Source of the DNA: Verrucomicrobia subdivision 3 bacterium UBA693
GTDB taxonomy: Bacteria; Verrucomicrobiota; Verrucomicrobiia; Limisphaerales; UBA8199
Length of the DNA: 64,000 nucleotides
Assembly: GCA_002298785.1 (NCBI GenBank)
Contig: DBMR01000056.1
Span: forward strand, 14,740 to 78,739
Direction: 5' to 3'
Shown here: piece by piece, positions 46,011 to 56,468 of the stretch
Layout of the letters: the number at the start of each line of letters is the position of its first letter
Numbering within the stretch: position 1 is the first letter of the stretch
Translations under genes and position numbers: made by a program
Notes under the pieces: generated by a model
What the model was told of the DNA's origin: nothing
Databases searched by the model: none
The model's input: the letters and a program-made list of their open reading frames with translations, nothing else

Positions 46011-47801
46011 TCAGGCTTTGAGCACCTCAATAAAGGCTTCCTGGGGTATGTTGACGGAGCCAAAGGATTTCATGCGTTTCTTGCCTTCTTTTTGCTTCTC
46101 CAACAGCTTCCGTTTACGGGAAATATCGCCGCCGTAGCATTTCGCGGTCACATCCTTGCGCAACGCGCCGACGGTTTCCCGCGCTACAACCTTTCCCCCA
46201 ATCGCGGCTTGAATGGCCACCGCATATTGCTGGCGGGGGATGACTTCCTTTAATTTCGCCGCCAGGGCTCGTCCGCGCCCCTCGGCTTTGTCCCGATGCA
46301 CAATGCACGAAAATGCGTCCACGGCTTCTCCATTCACCAGCATATCCAGCTTCACCATGTCCGATTGCCGATACCCGGCATGCTCGTAGTCCATGGAGCC
46401 ATAGCCACGTGTGATGCTCTTAATGCGATCGTGGAAGTCGATCAGGATCTCATTCAACGGCAGCAACGACGTGAGCATCACCCGGCGTGCGTCCAGGGTT
46501 TCGGTGTGGTCCACCGCCCCGCGCTTTTCCGAGATCAACGCCATGATGTCGCCGATGTATTCATTCGGACAGATCACGAAGGTTTTCACCATCGGTTCTT
46601 CGATGCTGTCAATGAACGTCGGTTCCGGCAAAAACGCCGGGTTATCCACTTCCTTCAACGTGCCGTCGGTCAACAAGACCCGATAAATAACGCTAGGATA
46701 GGTCGCGATAATATCCATCCCATACTCGCGCCGCAGGCGTTCCTGCACGATTTCGAGATGCAACAGGCCCAGGAAACCGCAACGGAACCCGAAGCCCAGG
46801 GCCACCGAGGTCTCCGCCTGGTAAACAAACGCCGAATCGTTCAACTGCAGCTTGCCCAGGTTGGCCTTGAGATGCTCGTAATCACCCGTGTTGATCGGGT
46901 AGATCCCACTGAACACCATCGGGTGAATCTCCTTGAACCCGGGCAACGGTCCAGTGGTGGAACGGGTATCGGTGATCGTATCCCCCATTTTCACTTCCTG
47001 GGGACTCTTGATGTTCGCAGTGATGTAGCCAGTCTCCCCCAACTCCAACCGCTCCCGGATATACGGCTTCGGATTGAAGCTGCCCACTTCCTTAACCTCC
47101 ACGGTTTTTCCGGAGTGTAGCAGTTTCACAAACATGCCGGGCTTCAGCTCGCCGTTGAACACCCGCACGTGCGAAACGACGCCCTTATACGTGTCAAAAT
47201 AGGAATCGAAAACCAACGCCTGCAAGCCCGTCTCTCCTGTGGGCTTGGGCGCGGGAATGCGTTCCACGATCGCTTCAAGAATATCATCGATGCCGATCCC
47301 TTCTTTGGCGCTGGCCTGGATGGCTGTCTCTCCGGGAATCGCGAGGATGTCCTCCAATTGCCGCAACGCTTGCGGAACGTCCGCATGCGGCAAATCGATC
47401 TTGTTCACCACCGGGATTACGGTGAGATTCTGCTTCATGGCCAGGTGAACATTGGCCACGGTTTGCGCTTCAACACCCTGGGCGGCGTCAATGATCAGCA
47501 GCGCCCCTTCACAGGCACTCAAACTGCGCGAAACTTCGTAGGAAAAATCCACGTGCCCCGGTGTGTCGATCAGGTTTAACTCGTAGGTCTCCCCATTCTT
47601 GGCTTTGTAGAGCATCGTCACCGGGTGCGCTTTGATCGTAATGCCCCGTTCCCGCTCCAAGTCCATCGAGTCCAACAACTGATCCTCCATTTCCCGCGTG
47701 GAAATGGTGCCCGTCCGATGCAGAAGCCGATCCGAAAGGGTCGTCTTCCCATGATCGATATGGGCGATAATGCTGAAATTCCTGATATGTGCTGCGTCCA
47801 T
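46011..47801 (-). CDS. lepA: Elongation factor 4 (ribosomal back-translocase)
   Basis: A 596-residue translational GTPase of normal length. G1 is IAHIDHGKTTLSDRLL, G3 is DTPGHVDF, G4 is NKIDLPHADVP. The EF4-specific C-terminal domain is visible (YGSMDYEHAGYRQSDMVKLDMLVNGE, and the end KRMKSFGSVNIPQEAFIEVLKA). LepA moves back mistranslocated ribosomes. It is the first gene of the lepA-lepB-rseP-ispG run. Confidence 0.97.
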   Translation of the reverse strand: MDAAHIRNFSIIAHIDHGKTTLSDRLLHRTGTISTREMEDQLLDSMDLERERGITIKAHPVTMLYKAKNGETYELNLIDTPGHVDFSYEVSRSLSACEGALLIIDAAQGVEAQTVANVHLAMKQNLTVIPVVNKIDLPHADVPQALRQLEDILAIPGETAIQASAKEGIGIDDILEAIVERIPAPKPTGETGLQALVFDSYFDTYKGVVSHVRVFNGELKPGMFVKLLHSGKTVEVKEVGSFNPKPYIRERLELGETGYITANIKSPQEVKMGDTITDTRSTTGPLPGFKEIHPMVFSGIYPINTGDYEHLKANLGKLQLNDSAFVYQAETSVALGFGFRCGFLGLLHLEIVQERLRREYGMDIIATYPSVIYRVLLTDGTLKEVDNPAFLPEPTFIDSIEEPMVKTFVICPNEYIGDIMALISEKRGAVDHTETLDARRVMLTSLLPLNEILIDFHDRIKSITRGYGSMDYEHAGYRQSDMVKLDMLVNGEAVDAFSCIVHRDKAEGRGRALAAKLKEVIPRQQYAVAIQAAIGGKVVARETVGALRKDVTAKCYGGDISRKRKLLEKQKEGKKRMKSFGSVNIPQEAFIEVLKA

Positions 47802-48107
47802 CGTACAATTGCCAACCGGGAAAGCCCAAGGCCCTGCCGGGTTCTATAAATCTACACTTCTTGAGCGTAATTGCCTATCGGGTTCCTCGCCCCTCGCGAG
47901 CCAACCTCAAGCAGAAGATGTTAGCCACAGACGCCCGGAAGGAAAGGAATTTTGTCTTCCCGACGATTTAGCGGTTTATCGTCGTTCGGCAGAATCTCCG
48001 GCCTCAGCGCCGGGCTCGGCCAGGTGGAAGACCAAGGTTGCGTCCGGGAGCGCATCGGCGAACCGGAAACGCGGCCAGCGACCCTTTTACCCAACTTCTT
48101 TGTAGGC
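47802..48107. other. 306-bp intergenic region between porin and lepA
   Basis: Both flanking genes are on the minus strand. The only structure seen is a hairpin CGACGAT-N10-ATCGTCG at 47961-47984, without a T tract on the minus strand. No gene or RNA was recognised. Confidence 0.5.
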
Positions 48108-49913
48108 TCAGAAACTCAATTGAATGCGCGTGAACAACGCGTTCTCCGACTGGTGCGTCACTGTAGCCGGAGGCACTTGCATCGCCGGAACCCCAGCGCG
48201 GTATGCCCCACCGCCTTCAAAGCTGGTGTGGGAATAGCTGGTCATCACCCGGATGTTCTTGTTAAGCCACCAATTGATACCGACCGACCAGGAACTGGCG
48301 CCGCTGGCTGAAGTCGATCCGTCGGCAAAGTCAGGAAAGCTCCGATTGTCCAAATCCGCCTCCGCGTACCGCGCCACCAACTGCCAGGCACCCCAATCTC
48401 CCGAATGCAGGTTGAAAGGCCGTTTCGGCGTGATACCGGTGAACGAGGCCGGCTCGCCGGTCAATACCCATTGCGCGGAAACTTGCCAGGCCGTGTGCTC
48501 CAGATCGCGATGCGCCAGCGTGGAATTGTTCAGCACCCCTTGCCGGGTAACGAGGTATTCAGCCAGCAAGCCAAACGGGCCTCTCAGGTAAGTGACATAC
48601 GGCGAAATCCGCCAGTGGTCCCCATCTGCTACTACCCGCGGCGTCACCCCGGAAGGATTATAGGCGAAGAACTGCTGGAAACCTGAAGTCATGTAACCGG
48701 GCAGCGTCCCACCAGTCGTGCTGGGCAACGCCGCCGAATTCGAGTGGACGTGCATATAGCTGCCCCCGACGCCGAAACCTATACCTCGAAGCCACTCATC
48801 GCCCGAGTCCTTGAGTGGCTGAAATGCCACACGTCCGGCAAACTCCTTCGCATCGCTGAAATCGACCGTGCTCGGATTCCGCCCATCTCCGGAACCGTTG
48901 AAGATCCCGGCCGCATAGCTGAACCTCCCGTCAGCCACATCACCCCAAAGTTGCAGCCCCAAACTGCGCACGGGCAAAAATCCGGAAACCAACGACCGCT
49001 CGTTAAACGGAAGCGTCCAGTCAACTTGCAGGTTTTCAAAACCCACCGGGCCCTTGAATTTGCCAGCCCGCAATTGCAGCCAGGGCTGATAACGATAATT
49101 GAGCCAGGCGTCGAAAATCGCCACCGACGATCCGCCAAAGTCCGGCACAAATTGGAAGTCGAAATCCCGGAATAACGTGCCTTCCAGTATCGGACGGGCC
49201 CGCCGCAGCACAAAGGTATCGTTCCCAGTGGATAACGGATTATCGTCGAAAAAGCTCCGTGAATCCAATTGCACCAATCCGCGCAATTTCAAAACAAAGT
49301 TAGTGTCCGCCGACGCCAGGGAAAAGCCATTCGGCCCGGCGGATACTTTGGGCGCCGACTTCTCACGCTCTGCGGCGGCCTCCGCGGCCAATTCGTTCTT
49401 GCGAGTCAACACGCGAATTTGTTGATCCAGTTCCGCGACTGTGGGTCCCTCGGCTGCCTTGGTCTTTTCTACCGCACCGTCGTTACCCTGGGCCAATGTG
49501 CCGAGCTTCGACTCCAACTCACTGATGCGCTTTTGCAGCGCCAGTTCCCGGGCTTCATACGAGCGCCCAATGGTTTGGATCGCTGCTTCGCGCTCTGCAT
49601 CCTTTCTCTCTATTTGGTCCAATCGGTCCACCAACTTCCGAATTAACTCAGCCTGGGATGCATAGTCCGCTTTGGACGGACCAGTGGCCGTGTCCCCATT
49701 GGGGCGGGTTAGATACACCGGTGAGTTTGTATTTTGGGGATCGATCCTCGACTCGTTCGCCCCGCTGCTCATCGATGGCACTAAAAGCACCAGGCTGGCT
49801 AGCAACTGACTTAGCAGTACCGCTTTCCCAAGGAAGAGACTCTCCCGGATCTCTTTCCGAAATCCAATCCCAGAACCGCGGAGACGACTCAACTTCGTGA
49901 TAAAATTTATCAT
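48108..49913 (-). CDS. OprP/OprO-type (phosphate-selective porin family) outer membrane protein
   Basis: A 601-residue outer membrane protein. A signal peptide (LLSQLLASLVLLVPSMSSGAN) is followed by a helical coiled-coil region (about residues 85-185, ELIRKLVDRLDQIERKDAER, LALQKRISELESKLGTL), which may form a periplasmic stalk. The rest is a beta barrel of the phosphate-selective porin family (FVLKLRGLVQLDSRSFF, GTLFRDFDFQFVPDFG, WLQLRAGKFKGPVGFE, NIRVMTSYSHTSFEGG) ending in phenylalanine (FTRIQLSF), the usual barrel-insertion signal. Ion preference cannot be predicted. It stands alone; its 5' region is AT-rich. Confidence 0.88.
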   Translation of the reverse strand: MINFITKLSRLRGSGIGFRKEIRESLFLGKAVLLSQLLASLVLLVPSMSSGANESRIDPQNTNSPVYLTRPNGDTATGPSKADYASQAELIRKLVDRLDQIERKDAEREAAIQTIGRSYEARELALQKRISELESKLGTLAQGNDGAVEKTKAAEGPTVAELDQQIRVLTRKNELAAEAAAEREKSAPKVSAGPNGFSLASADTNFVLKLRGLVQLDSRSFFDDNPLSTGNDTFVLRRARPILEGTLFRDFDFQFVPDFGGSSVAIFDAWLNYRYQPWLQLRAGKFKGPVGFENLQVDWTLPFNERSLVSGFLPVRSLGLQLWGDVADGRFSYAAGIFNGSGDGRNPSTVDFSDAKEFAGRVAFQPLKDSGDEWLRGIGFGVGGSYMHVHSNSAALPSTTGGTLPGYMTSGFQQFFAYNPSGVTPRVVADGDHWRISPYVTYLRGPFGLLAEYLVTRQGVLNNSTLAHRDLEHTAWQVSAQWVLTGEPASFTGITPKRPFNLHSGDWGAWQLVARYAEADLDNRSFPDFADGSTSASGASSWSVGINWWLNKNIRVMTSYSHTSFEGGGAYRAGVPAMQVPPATVTHQSENALFTRIQLSF

Positions 49914-50184
49914 AAATTGCTACTATTTAATTTGTTACATCCGAATAACCCCACCCCTACTGCTTTATATCCGGCTCTAAATCCAATCGCATTAAGCTAA
50001 TCTCTATAATTTCGGTCGGAATATGATACATTAAGCCACGTAGTCAACTGGATTTTGCTGCTTTTCTCTGCGTTCCTGGTTTTCCACCAACCGAGGACAT
50101 TACCCACCGCACCCGGCCCGCCTGTGCATAGCCGAATGACGCTCCCTCGCCCATCGGATAGGTGAGGGCGAGTTCCTCAGCTGA

Positions 50185-51168
50185 ATGCCCACCACTTCCA
50201 ATCGCACCCCATCCCAACCCCAAGCTGGTAGTCGCCCACCAAATCTTGTAGCCTTCCCCGGAATGAATTCAGGAACCGAGCCCCCTGCCCTCACGCGCTT
50301 TGCATGGATCTCCATTATCGCGGCGGTGGTCACGATTGGTTTGAAACTGGTCGCTTACCGGCTCACGGGTTCCGTCGGCTTGCTCTCGGACGCCATCGAA
50401 TCAGGCGTGAATCTCGTCGGAGGCTTGATGGCCCTGGCCATGCTCACCGTGGCGGCGCGGCCGGCGGATGCAGAACACCCTTACGGCCACAGCAAGGCGG
50501 AATACTTTTCCAGCGGCGTCGAAGGGACATTGATCCTGCTGGCTGCAGTGAGTATTGGGTATACTGCGGTAGGCCGTCTCCTGGCGCCGAAGCCGCTGGA
50601 AAGTCTTGGCATTGGCCTGGTGGTTTCCGTCCTGGCTTCCCTGGTGAATCTGGGAGTGGCGCTCGTGCTGCTAAAAGTGGGGCGCAAACACAACTCCATC
50701 ACGCTCGAAGCCAACGCGCAGCATCTCCTCACCGATGTCTGGACTTCCGTCGGGGTTGTCGCGGGGGTCGGCGCGGTGGCGCTCACGCACTGGCAATGGC
50801 TGGATCCGGTGGTGGCCTTGGCCGTCGCCGCCAACATTGTGTGGACCGGAGTGGGCATCGTTCGACGCTCAACCGCCGGTCTCATGGATGTCGCGCTATC
50901 TCATGAGGACCAGGAAATTGTGCGCCGAACTTTGTCGGGAATTCAACAGGACGGGGTGAAATTCCAGGATCTAAAAACGCGCCAAGCGGGCGCCCAGAAG
51001 TTCGTTTCCCTGAATGTGCTGGTACCCGGTGAGTGGACGGCCAGGAGAAGTCACGATTTGCTGGAACGCGTCGAGAGCGACATCCGCCGGGCCTTGCCTG
51101 GAACCACGGTTTTCACGCACCTGGAACCACTCGACGATCCGGTGCCAAAGACCGCAACCCGGCCCTGA
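50185..51168 (+). CDS. Cation diffusion facilitator (divalent metal/proton antiporter)
   Basis: A 327-residue membrane protein with about six hydrophobic segments (residues 40-235) and a cytosolic C-terminal metal-sensing domain. Metal-site motifs: [15 protein letters not shown] in the second segment and [15 protein letters not shown] in the fifth (H-x3-D). [17 protein letters not shown] is the conserved loop. The metal (Zn, Fe, Mn or Co) cannot be decided. ATG 50263 ([15 protein letters not shown]) would remove a 26-residue proline-rich leader and is an equally good start. Confidence 0.87.
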   Translation: MPTTSNRTPSQPQAGSRPPNLVAFPGMNSGTEPPALTRFAWISIIAAVVTIGLKLVAYRLTGSVGLLSDAIESGVNLVGGLMALAMLTVAARPADAEHPYGHSKAEYFSSGVEGTLILLAAVSIGYTAVGRLLAPKPLESLGIGLVVSVLASLVNLGVALVLLKVGRKHNSITLEANAQHLLTDVWTSVGVVAGVGAVALTHWQWLDPVVALAVAANIVWTGVGIVRRSTAGLMDVALSHEDQEIVRRTLSGIQQDGVKFQDLKTRQAGAQKFVSLNVLVPGEWTARRSHDLLERVESDIRRALPGTTVFTHLEPLDDPVPKTATRP

Positions 51169-51325
51169 TAGCCCCCTCTCTGCCTCGAGATCTGCAGCCG
51201 TCACCAGGGCACGCTGGCATGCTCACGCATTGCCGATACCCCGCGGCGACTCTTACCACCAAACACCGAGATGGTGCTTGAACTCGCAGCCGGGATAGCC
51301 TGCGCTGCCTGATTGATGAATCGCA

Positions 51326-52687
51326 CTAAAATTCCGCGTTACCGGGAGTTCGGGCGAAAGGAATGACGTCGCGGATGTTTGGAACCCCGGTGAGGAACAT
51401 CAGCAACCGTTCGAATCCGAGGCCGAAACCCGCGTGCGGCACACTGCCGTAACGTCGCAAATCCACGTACCACCAGTAATCCTTGGGATCGAGCTTGTGG
51501 AACTTCATGTTTTCCAGCAGTTGATCCAAACGCTCCTCGCGCTGCGCTCCACCGATAACTTCTCCAATGCCCGGCACCAGGACGTCCATGGCAGTTACAG
51601 TTTTGCCATCCGCGTTCAGGCGCATGTAGAACGGCTTGATCTCTTTCGGGTAGTTAAAGACCGTGGTGGGTGACTTGAAATGCTCCTCCGTGAGAAACCG
51701 TTCATGTTCCGACTGCAGATTCTGGCCGTATTCCACCGGGAACTCGAAGGTGCGCCCCGATTGCTTGAGGATTTCCACCGCCTCGGTATACGGCACGCGC
51801 ACGAAAGGCCGCTCCACCACAAACTGCAGCCGGGCCATGAGCCCTTTATCAATGAATTTTGAAAATAAGCCGAGATCCTCGGCGCAATGTTGCAGGGCGT
51901 AACCCGCCATGGATTTGATAAATTCCTCACCCAGGTCCATGTCGCCCTGGAGATCGCAGAAGGCCATCTCCGGCTCAATCATCCAAAACTCCGCCGCGTG
52001 CCGGGCGGTGTTCGAGTTTTCCGCGCGAAACGTGGGCCCAAAAGTGTAGATGTTCGACAAGGCGCAGGCAAAAGTCTCCCCCTCGAGTTGGCCGCTGACG
52101 GTGAGGTAGGCGCGCTTCCCGAAGAAATCAGTCTCGGGTTTCTCCTCGATATTACCTTTGAGCGTGGTGACACGGAACATCTCCCCGGCACCTTCGCAAT
52201 CGCTGGCAGTGATGATCGGCGTATGCACGTAGGTAAAATCCCGTTCCTGGAAAAACTGGTGCACCGCAAACGCCAGACGGCTGCGAACCCGGAACACCGC
52301 CCCATAGAGATTCGACCGCGGACGCAGATGAGCGATGGTGCGCAGGAATTCGGCGGTGTGCCCCTTTTTCTGGAGCGGATAGGAGGCATCCGCGAGGCCG
52401 ACCAACTCGACCCGGGTAGCGCGCAACTCCCACTTCTGGCCCGCCGCCGGCGATGGCACCAGGTTTCCTTCCACCACCACCGAGGCCCCGGTCGTCATTT
52501 GGGGCAACTGGTCATATCCCGGAGTGCCCGCATCAACCACCGCCTGGAGGTTGCCCAGGCACGATCCGTCGTTCAGCTCCAGAAAGGAAAATGCTTTCGA
52601 ATCCCGTCGGGTCCGCACCCATGCTTTGACGGTAACCGCCTGCCGTGCCTCGCTGCCGGCGAGCACCTGTTTGATCAATGTCCGCAT
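51326..52687 (-). CDS. asnS: Asparagine-tRNA ligase
   Basis: A 453-residue class II aminoacyl-tRNA synthetase. The longer frame from GTG 52717 is rejected in favour of ATG 52687 ([11 protein letters not shown]). Residues 1-110 are the OB anticodon-binding domain ([21 protein letters not shown]). The catalytic core has motif 2 ([21 protein letters not shown] region) and motif 3 ([15 protein letters not shown]). The [13 protein letters not shown] segment is characteristic of AsnRS rather than AspRS. It is divergent from gatA. Confidence 0.95.
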   Translation of the reverse strand: MRTLIKQVLAGSEARQAVTVKAWVRTRRDSKAFSFLELNDGSCLGNLQAVVDAGTPGYDQLPQMTTGASVVVEGNLVPSPAAGQKWELRATRVELVGLADASYPLQKKGHTAEFLRTIAHLRPRSNLYGAVFRVRSRLAFAVHQFFQERDFTYVHTPIITASDCEGAGEMFRVTTLKGNIEEKPETDFFGKRAYLTVSGQLEGETFACALSNIYTFGPTFRAENSNTARHAAEFWMIEPEMAFCDLQGDMDLGEEFIKSMAGYALQHCAEDLGLFSKFIDKGLMARLQFVVERPFVRVPYTEAVEILKQSGRTFEFPVEYGQNLQSEHERFLTEEHFKSPTTVFNYPKEIKPFYMRLNADGKTVTAMDVLVPGIGEVIGGAQREERLDQLLENMKFHKLDPKDYWWYVDLRRYGSVPHAGFGLGFERLLMFLTGVPNIRDVIPFARTPGNAEF

Positions 52688-52877
52688 AAATTTCTTGAAC
52701 CACCGCCCCGTCGCCACTCCCTGCGGCCCAGGTTCCGGGCCGGCGGCTCACCCATGAGCGGATGACGAAACATCTTTGCGCAAGCTCCCGGCGCGAGGCA
52801 AGGTCATTCCACCTTTCATTGACACCCGGCAGGTCTGGTCCAAGATAAAGCCTGCGCGGGCCACAGGAGCCCTCAAC

Positions 52878-54347
52878 ATGATGCTGCACGAACTGACAAT
52901 TTCAGAATTGACCACCCGGATTGGCCGGCGCGAAGTCTCCGCGCGCCAAGCCATGCAAGCCTGCCTGGATCAGATCCACCGGACCAACCCTTCCCTCAAT
53001 ACCTTCATCAAACTTGATCCGGAAAAGGCTCTCGCAGATGCCGACGCCGCCGATCGCGCCCTGGCCGCGGGTGAATCCCACTCCAAACGCCCTTTGCTGG
53101 GTGTCCCCCTCGCGACCAAGGACGTCATTGCGGTAAAAGATCAACCGCTGAATTGCGGTTCCCGCATCCTCGGGGACTTCGTCTCGCCCTATGATGCGAC
53201 CGTGAGTCGAAAGCTCAAAGAAGCCGGAGCCATCATTTTCGGACGCTTGAACATGGACGAGTTCGCGATGGGCAGTTCCACCGAAAACTCTGCTTTTGGC
53301 GTTACCCGAAATCCCTGGGATCCCACTCGCATTCCTGGCGGATCATCCGGCGGATCAGCGGCGGCGGTCGCGGCCAATCAGTGTTACGCCGCCTTGGGCT
53401 CGGACACCGGTGGATCGGTGCGACAACCGGCGGCGTTCTGTGGCTGTGTCGGACTCAAACCCTCCTACGGACGGGTGTCCCGCTACGGCCTGGTGGCCTA
53501 CGCTTCCTCGCTGGATCAAATCGGCTCCCTGACCAAAAGCGTGCCCGACGCCGCCCTGCTCCTGGAAACTCTCGGCGGACATGACCCGTTGGATTCAACC
53601 AGCGTCCCGCAACCAGTGCCGCGCTTTTCGCATGAATTGACCGGCGATATCCGCGGCCTGCGCCTGGGCATCCCCCGTGAATACGTGGTCGGCGGCTTGG
53701 ACCCGGAAGTGAAAGCCTCGGTAGATAATGCGGTGAAACACCTGGTGAGCCTGGGAGCGGAAGTTCAGGAAATTTCGCTCCCGCACACCGAGCACGCGGT
53801 GGCCACCTACTACATCATCGCCACCGCCGAAGCCAGCGCCAACCTGGCCCGGTTCGACGGCATCCGCTATGGCAAACGCGTGGAAGGCACCGACGTCATC
53901 GATCTCTATGCCCGCACTCGCGGCAGCGGTTTCGGCGCGGAGGTCAAACGCCGCATCATTCTCGGCACTTACGTTTTGAGCAGCGGCTACTACGACGCCT
54001 ATTACTTGCGCGCCCAGAAAGTGCGCACCTTGATCCGGTCCGACTTCACCCGGGCGTTCGAGAAGGTGGACGCCATCGTGACCCCGACATCGCCCACACC
54101 TCCGTTCAAGATTGGAGAAAAGGCCAACGATCCCCTGCAAATGTACCTGATGGATATCTTCACCATCTCGGCCAATCTCGCGGGCATCTGCGGCATCAGC
54201 ATCCCCTGCGGATTTACTGCTTCATCCCCGCGCCTGCCATTGGGAGTGCAACTCCTGGGTCCGGCGCTGGGCGAGAGCACCCTGTTGCGGATCGCCCACG
54301 CGTTTGAAAGCACTACCGACTGGCACCGGGAACAGGCGCCCGTCTAA
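52878..54347 (+). CDS. gatA: Asp-tRNA(Asn)/Glu-tRNA(Gln) amidotransferase subunit A
   Basis: A 489-residue amidase that supplies ammonia for correcting mischarged tRNA. ATG 52878 follows AGGAG at 8 nt, so the longer frame from 52776 is rejected. Catalytic triad motifs: TKDVIAVKD (Lys), and RIPGGSSGGSAAAVAA with LGSDTGGSVRQPA (Ser-cisSer). gatB and gatC are not next to it. Because asnS is present, GatCAB may be needed mainly for Gln-tRNA. The stop overlaps that of the convergent serine acetyltransferase gene. Confidence 0.95.
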   Translation: MMLHELTISELTTRIGRREVSARQAMQACLDQIHRTNPSLNTFIKLDPEKALADADAADRALAAGESHSKRPLLGVPLATKDVIAVKDQPLNCGSRILGDFVSPYDATVSRKLKEAGAIIFGRLNMDEFAMGSSTENSAFGVTRNPWDPTRIPGGSSGGSAAAVAANQCYAALGSDTGGSVRQPAAFCGCVGLKPSYGRVSRYGLVAYASSLDQIGSLTKSVPDAALLLETLGGHDPLDSTSVPQPVPRFSHELTGDIRGLRLGIPREYVVGGLDPEVKASVDNAVKHLVSLGAEVQEISLPHTEHAVATYYIIATAEASANLARFDGIRYGKRVEGTDVIDLYARTRGSGFGAEVKRRIILGTYVLSSGYYDAYYLRAQKVRTLIRSDFTRAFEKVDAIVTPTSPTPPFKIGEKANDPLQMYLMDIFTISANLAGICGISIPCGFTASSPRLPLGVQLLGPALGESTLLRIAHAFESTTDWHREQAPV

Positions 54348-55348
54348 ATCGCGTAGTCGATCACGCTCTTCTCGCGCTGACGCTTGCTCATGATCTTCAC
54401 CTTGGCTTCTTCCTGCACGACCAGCGAGTGCGGCGGAACGCTCGAGGTCAGAAAAACATTCGCCCCCACAGTACTGCCTTCGCCCACCACAGTATCCCCA
54501 CCCATGATGGTGGCCCCGGCATAGATGGTGACGTGATCCTCGATGGTGGGATGGCGTTTCTGCCCCCGCAACTGCTGGCCCGCCGCCAGCGATTTGGCCA
54601 CCAAACCGACCCCCTGGTACATCTTCACATGGTTGCCGATCACCGTCGTTTCCCCGACCACCGTGCCCGTGCAGTGGTCCACAAAGAAATGCGAACCAAT
54701 CTGCGCGCCCGGATGCAAATCCATTCCCGTACGCGCATGTGCCCACTCCGTCATGATGCGGGGAATCAAAGGGATGTTCTTTAAATACAATTCATGCGCC
54801 AGGCGCTGCGCGGCGATGGCTTCCACGAAAGGATATGCTACGATCACCTCTTCCTTGCTCAAAGCCGCCGGGTCGCCATTAAACGCCGCCCCCACATCCG
54901 TTTGCAGCAACTCCCGCAACCGCGGCAGGCTGCCCAGAAATTCCAGCGTTAAGGCTTGCGCCACCGGCCGCAGGTCCTTCTTCGGAAACTCGGGCGGCGG
55001 ATGGTACTCCAGGCTTTTGTGAATCTCGTCCTTTAAATCGGAGCAGATCGAACTTAAGAGTGCGGTGGTCTCCGCCCGGATCGCCGAGGAATGGCCCAAT
55101 TGTTCATCGAAAAAACCTGGAAACAGCAGGCGCAAAAGGTCCAGGGTAATGGCTCCAATCGCCTGCTTGGAGGGCAGGTTCTTGCCGTCAATGTGATTGA
55201 TGCCTCCCGTATGAGCATAGGAAGCGGCCAATTGATCGGTCAACGCGCTGAGTTTAGTCTGCACTGCCGAGAGTATCAGACACGCTGTGCTTACTGGCAA
55301 GTCATTGCCCGGCCCGGTCCAGAATCGAGCGCGCTGCCGCCAGGACAT
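54344..55348 (-). CDS. cysE: Serine O-acetyltransferase
   Basis: A 334-residue enzyme that makes O-acetylserine for cysteine synthesis. An N-terminal helical domain (LAASYAHTGGINHIDGKNLPS, DLLRLLFPGFFDEQ) is followed by the catalytic left-handed beta-helix (RTGMDLHPGAQIGSHFFVDH, VVGETTVIGNHVKMYQGVGL, ATIMGGDTVVGEGSTVGANVF). This is the SAT type with the long N-terminus. The start is uncertain: ATG 55348 overlaps the heptosyltransferase gene by 47 bp; non-ATG starts closer to 55270 are possible. The stop shares the sequence CTAA with the stop of gatA on the other strand. Confidence 0.88.
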   Translation of the reverse strand: MSWRQRARFWTGPGNDLPVSTACLILSAVQTKLSALTDQLAASYAHTGGINHIDGKNLPSKQAIGAITLDLLRLLFPGFFDEQLGHSSAIRAETTALLSSICSDLKDEIHKSLEYHPPPEFPKKDLRPVAQALTLEFLGSLPRLRELLQTDVGAAFNGDPAALSKEEVIVAYPFVEAIAAQRLAHELYLKNIPLIPRIMTEWAHARTGMDLHPGAQIGSHFFVDHCTGTVVGETTVIGNHVKMYQGVGLVAKSLAAGQQLRGQKRHPTIEDHVTIYAGATIMGGDTVVGEGSTVGANVFLTSSVPPHSLVVQEEAKVKIMSKRQREKSVIDYAI

Positions 55349-56468
55349 CCGCCACCGTAACCGCTTGCATACACCGGAAATCGACCGGGCACTCGCGCAA
55401 AAAACAGGGTGAGCAGACCGCATGGGCTCGCACCAGGCGACCGGGAAATTGGCCGGGGCGCCCGGGTGCCGTCAACTCGGGTGAGGTGCTGCCAAAGATT
55501 CCCACGACTGGGGTCCCAAGCGCGCTGGCCACATGCATCGGTCCCGTATCATTGGTGATGAGCAGCGAGCAAACTTTTAACAAGGCCATTAGTTCCCTCA
55601 GGCTCGTTTTCCCAGCCAGGTTCAGGATTCTGGCCCCGCCAGCAGCGACCAGGCGCTCACCCATTTCCACTTCTGCCCGTCCTCCAAAAACGACCAGGCC
55701 CAAGTTCGGATTCATCCGCAACAGGCCCATCGCCACCTCGACATATCGATCCAGCGGCCAGCGCTTCGCCGGCCCATACTCCGCTCCGGGATTCAACCCC
55801 ACCCAGATCGTGCCTGGCTTTGCGAACCCGGCACCCGCGCCACTCAAATACTTCTCCCGTGCCTGGACCTCCTCGACCTCCGAAACTCGAAGCAGCGGCG
55901 CGCACACTTCCGCGCCCGCGCCCAAAGCTCCAGCCAGATACAAATAATCATAGACCTGGTGGTGCGAGCTTTCGATCGCGGCATTCGAACCCCCAACTCG
56001 TGCGGACTGGCCATGAGCTATCAATTGCCGGATTTCAGCGACCGACCGTTTTCGCATGCCGATTCGGCCGACCGGTGCCGCCACCGCCTGAGTTAACAAC
56101 CAATTGCGCCACGACCGTGCGTAGCCAGCGCGGCGGGGAATGCGGGCGAGCCAGGCTTCCAGCGCGCTCCGCGGTGAATTCGGCAACACCAGCGCACCGT
56201 CAAAGTCCCCCTCTCGCAATCGTCGGGTCACCGACCAAATACTTTCCCCGGGTGCAAAACCAACCAGGTCATCGAGGGCGGGGTGTCCGCGCCACAGGTC
56301 TGCGAGTTTGGTCGGACAGAGCAGCGTGATTCGCGCGGCGGGACAGGCTTCGCGCACTCGTAGCAACGCGGGCGTGGTCATCACCGCGTCTCCAAGCCAG
56401 TTCACCCCGCGCACCAGCAGGCGGCGGTTCTGCATTCCGGCCAGGAAACTCGCTGACGCTGTCTTCAT
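55302..56468 (-). CDS. Lipopolysaccharide heptosyltransferase (GT9, WaaF-like)
   Basis: A 388-residue GT-B fold glycosyltransferase. N-terminal RGVNWLGDAVMTTPALLRVR (about residues 20-39) and C-terminal VGLNPGAEYGPAKRWPLDRY and LLITNDTGPMHVASALGTPVVGIFG are characteristic of ADP-heptose:LPS heptosyltransferases of the RfaF/WaaF class. It should extend the inner core of LPS on the cytoplasmic face. Its ATG overlaps the stop of the acyltransferase gene (ATGA). Which heptose is added cannot be decided. Confidence 0.9.
   Translation of the reverse strand: MKTASASFLAGMQNRRLLVRGVNWLGDAVMTTPALLRVREACPAARITLLCPTKLADLWRGHPALDDLVGFAPGESIWSVTRRLREGDFDGALVLPNSPRSALEAWLARIPRRAGYARSWRNWLLTQAVAAPVGRIGMRKRSVAEIRQLIAHGQSARVGGSNAAIESSHHQVYDYLYLAGALGAGAEVCAPLLRVSEVEEVQAREKYLSGAGAGFAKPGTIWVGLNPGAEYGPAKRWPLDRYVEVAMGLLRMNPNLGLVVFGGRAEVEMGERLVAAGGARILNLAGKTSLRELMALLKVCSLLITNDTGPMHVASALGTPVVGIFGSTSPELTAPGRPGQFPGRLVRAHAVCSPCFLRECPVDFRCMQAVTVADVLAAARSILDRAGQ

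Noticed and set aside
47961..47984. Hairpin CGACGAT-N10-ATCGTCG as a terminator for the porin gene
   Set aside because: There is no T tract after it on the minus strand and it lies about 125 bp beyond the porin stop; kept only as a note in the intergenic entry.
50146..50172. Inverted repeat CTCGCCC-N13-GGGCGAG before the cation diffusion facilitator gene
   Set aside because: Seven-base GC-only arms are not rare in this DNA, and no T tract or known operator pattern supports a function.
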